Below the pieces are notes generated by a model, which had not been told where the DNA came from, did not search any database, and saw only the letters and a program-made list of their open reading frames with translations. Below are positions 4,309 through 5,306 of a stretch of 5,306 bases of DNA, piece by piece (within the stretch, counting starts at the first letter, position 1; each line of letters starts with the position of its first letter). The position numbers and the translations under genes are program-made. The DNA is from an uncultured Collinsella sp. (GTDB lineage Bacteria; Actinomycetota; Coriobacteriia; Coriobacteriales; Coriobacteriaceae). Where the stretch lies: assembly GCA_900545555.1 (NCBI GenBank), contig UQZI01000105.1:1-5306 (forward strand), given 5' to 3'.

Positions 4309-5250
4309 GTGCCGGCGAACAAAGAACATACCGAAGCTACTCCCTCGTCGCTCGCCGTGGCGGCGGGGGAGTATCTCGATTACCTCGCGGTCGAGCGGGG
4401 TTTGGCGCGCAACACGATTGCGGCCTATCGTCGTGACCTGACGACGTACTGCGCGTATCTGGAGCGGGCGGGCATCATGTCTTTTGATGAGGTGACTCGT
4501 CAGGTCGTGGAGGGCTTTGTCGCCGACCGTCGCGATGGGGGCTATTCCGATGCCTCGGTGGAGCGTGCGCTTGCGGCCGTGAAGGGCCTGCATACCTTTT
4601 TGGTGCGCGATGGGATTGTGGCCCAAAATCCAACGGCGGCGTTGCGCCTGCCTAAAAAGGCTGAGCGTTTGCCGGAGTATCTATCGGTGGAGGATGTCTC
4701 GGCGCTGCTCGATCAAGACTTCCCCGAGGGCGAGATGGGCTTGCGCGACCATGCCATCTTGGAAGTGCTCTACGGATGCGGCTTGCGTGTGAGCGAGTTG
4801 GTGGGGCTCGATGTGGGCGATATCCATATCGACGATGGCTTTGTGCTCGTTCGCGGTAAGGGCTCAAAGGAACGCCTGTCCCCGTTGGTGGGAAGCGCGG
4901 CGCGAGCTCTGACGCGCTATATAACTAAGGGGCGTTCTCGCTTGGCGGCCCATGCCCACGGAACCGAGACCTCGGCGGTCTTTTTAAATAAGAACGGCCG
5001 CCGTCTGTCGCGCCAGGGCATCCATGCCATCTGTGAGCGCTACGGGCGCCAGGTGGGGCTGGTGGGACTCCATCCCCATACGCTGCGTCACTCCTTTGCC
5101 ACCCATATGCTTGCGGGCGGTGCAGACCTCCGTGTGCTACAGGAGATCTTGGGACATACCGATATATCGACCACGCAGGTCTACACGCATGTCGATCGTA
5201 CGCAACTGACCGAGGTCTATCTGGCGGCGCACCCGCTGGCACATCGTTAA
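4309..5250 (+). CDS. xerD: Tyrosine site-specific recombinase XerD
   Basis: XerD acts with XerC at the dif site to resolve chromosome dimers before cell division. The 313-aa protein has an N-terminal SAM-like core-binding domain (about 18-104, with LARNTIAAYRRDL) and a catalytic domain (about 122-300). All catalytic residues are visible: Arg160 in GCGLRVSEL, Lys184 in GKGSKER, His257 and Arg260 in HPHTLRH, His283 in LGHTD, and the nucleophile Tyr292 in QVYTHV. The tail HPLAHR resembles the HPRA end by which E. coli XerD contacts XerC. I chose GTG 4309 because it lies 2 bp after the pyrG stop and leaves a normal N-terminus. The frame stays open upstream into pyrG, but that part reads as non-protein. 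AGGG (4305-4309, overlapping the start) is too close to act as a normal ribosome site, so expression probably depends on translational coupling to pyrG. XerC versus XerD is decided from the pyrG neighbourhood and the sequence type, so the subtype is slightly less sure than the family. Confidence 0.93.
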   Translation: MPANKEHTEATPSSLAVAAGEYLDYLAVERGLARNTIAAYRRDLTTYCAYLERAGIMSFDEVTRQVVEGFVADRRDGGYSDASVERALAAVKGLHTFLVRDGIVAQNPTAALRLPKKAERLPEYLSVEDVSALLDQDFPEGEMGLRDHAILEVLYGCGLRVSELVGLDVGDIHIDDGFVLVRGKGSKERLSPLVGSAARALTRYITKGRSRLAAHAHGTETSAVFLNKNGRRLSRQGIHAICERYGRQVGLVGLHPHTLRHSFATHMLAGGADLRVLQEILGHTDISTTQVYTHVDRTQLTEVYLAAHPLAHR

Positions 5251-5278
5251 CACATCGCTGGCCTGCATATCTATAGGT

Positions 5279-5299
5279 ATTTGGGGACGGGCCCCAGAT
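5279..5299 (+). repeat. Short hairpin downstream of xerD, REP-like
   Basis: ATTTGGGG (5279-5286) pairs with CCCCAGAT (5292-5299) across loop ACGGG, giving eight pairs with one T·G wobble (5281/5297). It begins 29 bases after the xerD stop. No T-run follows within the window, so a terminator is not supported, although only seven bases remain. Its GGGGACGGG core resembles the GGGGTCAGG core of the hairpin at 175-207. Bases 5251-5278 hold no gene start that I can support. Confidence 0.4.
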
Positions 5300-5306
5300 T
5301 GCCGCG

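Overview
The window looks like chromosomal DNA of a Coriobacteriia actinobacterium, most likely Collinsella or a close relative. This rests on the roughly 55-60% GC composition, the protein styles (a UPF0371/DUF1846 protein, an actinobacterial-type CTP synthase, a XerD recombinase) and the pyrG-xerD order, which is familiar in Actinobacteria. The genus is an inference and no database was searched. No phage, toxin, defence or CRISPR genes are visible. All four genes are on the + strand.

Layout. Bases 1-365 hold no convincing gene but are rich in structure: a terminator-like hairpin (5-29), a degenerate 73-bp tandem duplication (46-190), an 11-bp hairpin (175-207), a very long near-perfect hairpin (214-282) and a TATAAT -10 box (345-350). 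Bases 390-1871 encode a 493-aa DUF1846/UPF0371 protein of unknown function, closed by a strong intrinsic terminator (1906-1938). Bases about 1939-2127 carry a probable promoter and a structured leader of about 110 nt. Bases 2128-2466 encode a 112-aa winged-helix DNA-binding protein, closed by a second strong terminator (2491-2519). Next comes a compact control region (2558-2644) with a candidate promoter, a perfect 6+1+6 palindrome inside it, a leader hairpin and an 11-codon mini-ORF. This region precedes pyrG (2645-4306, CTP synthase). xerD (4309-5250, tyrosine recombinase, GTG start) follows after only 2 bp and is almost certainly co-transcribed and translationally coupled. The last 56 bases are non-coding and end in another short hairpin (5279-5299).

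How the genes relate. There are three transcription units: the DUF1846 gene alone, the winged-helix gene alone, and pyrG-xerD running out of the window. PyrG makes CTP for RNA, DNA and lipid synthesis; XerD resolves chromosome dimers at dif. In many actinobacteria pyrG and xerD are followed by parA-like, scpA and scpB genes, so the operon probably continues into chromosome-segregation genes. The coding part is ordinary housekeeping. The parts most worth a second look are the non-coding ones: the 214-282 hairpin with its strand-consistent G·U pairs, the duplicated sequence beside it, and the palindrome in the pyrG promoter next to an orphan regulator.
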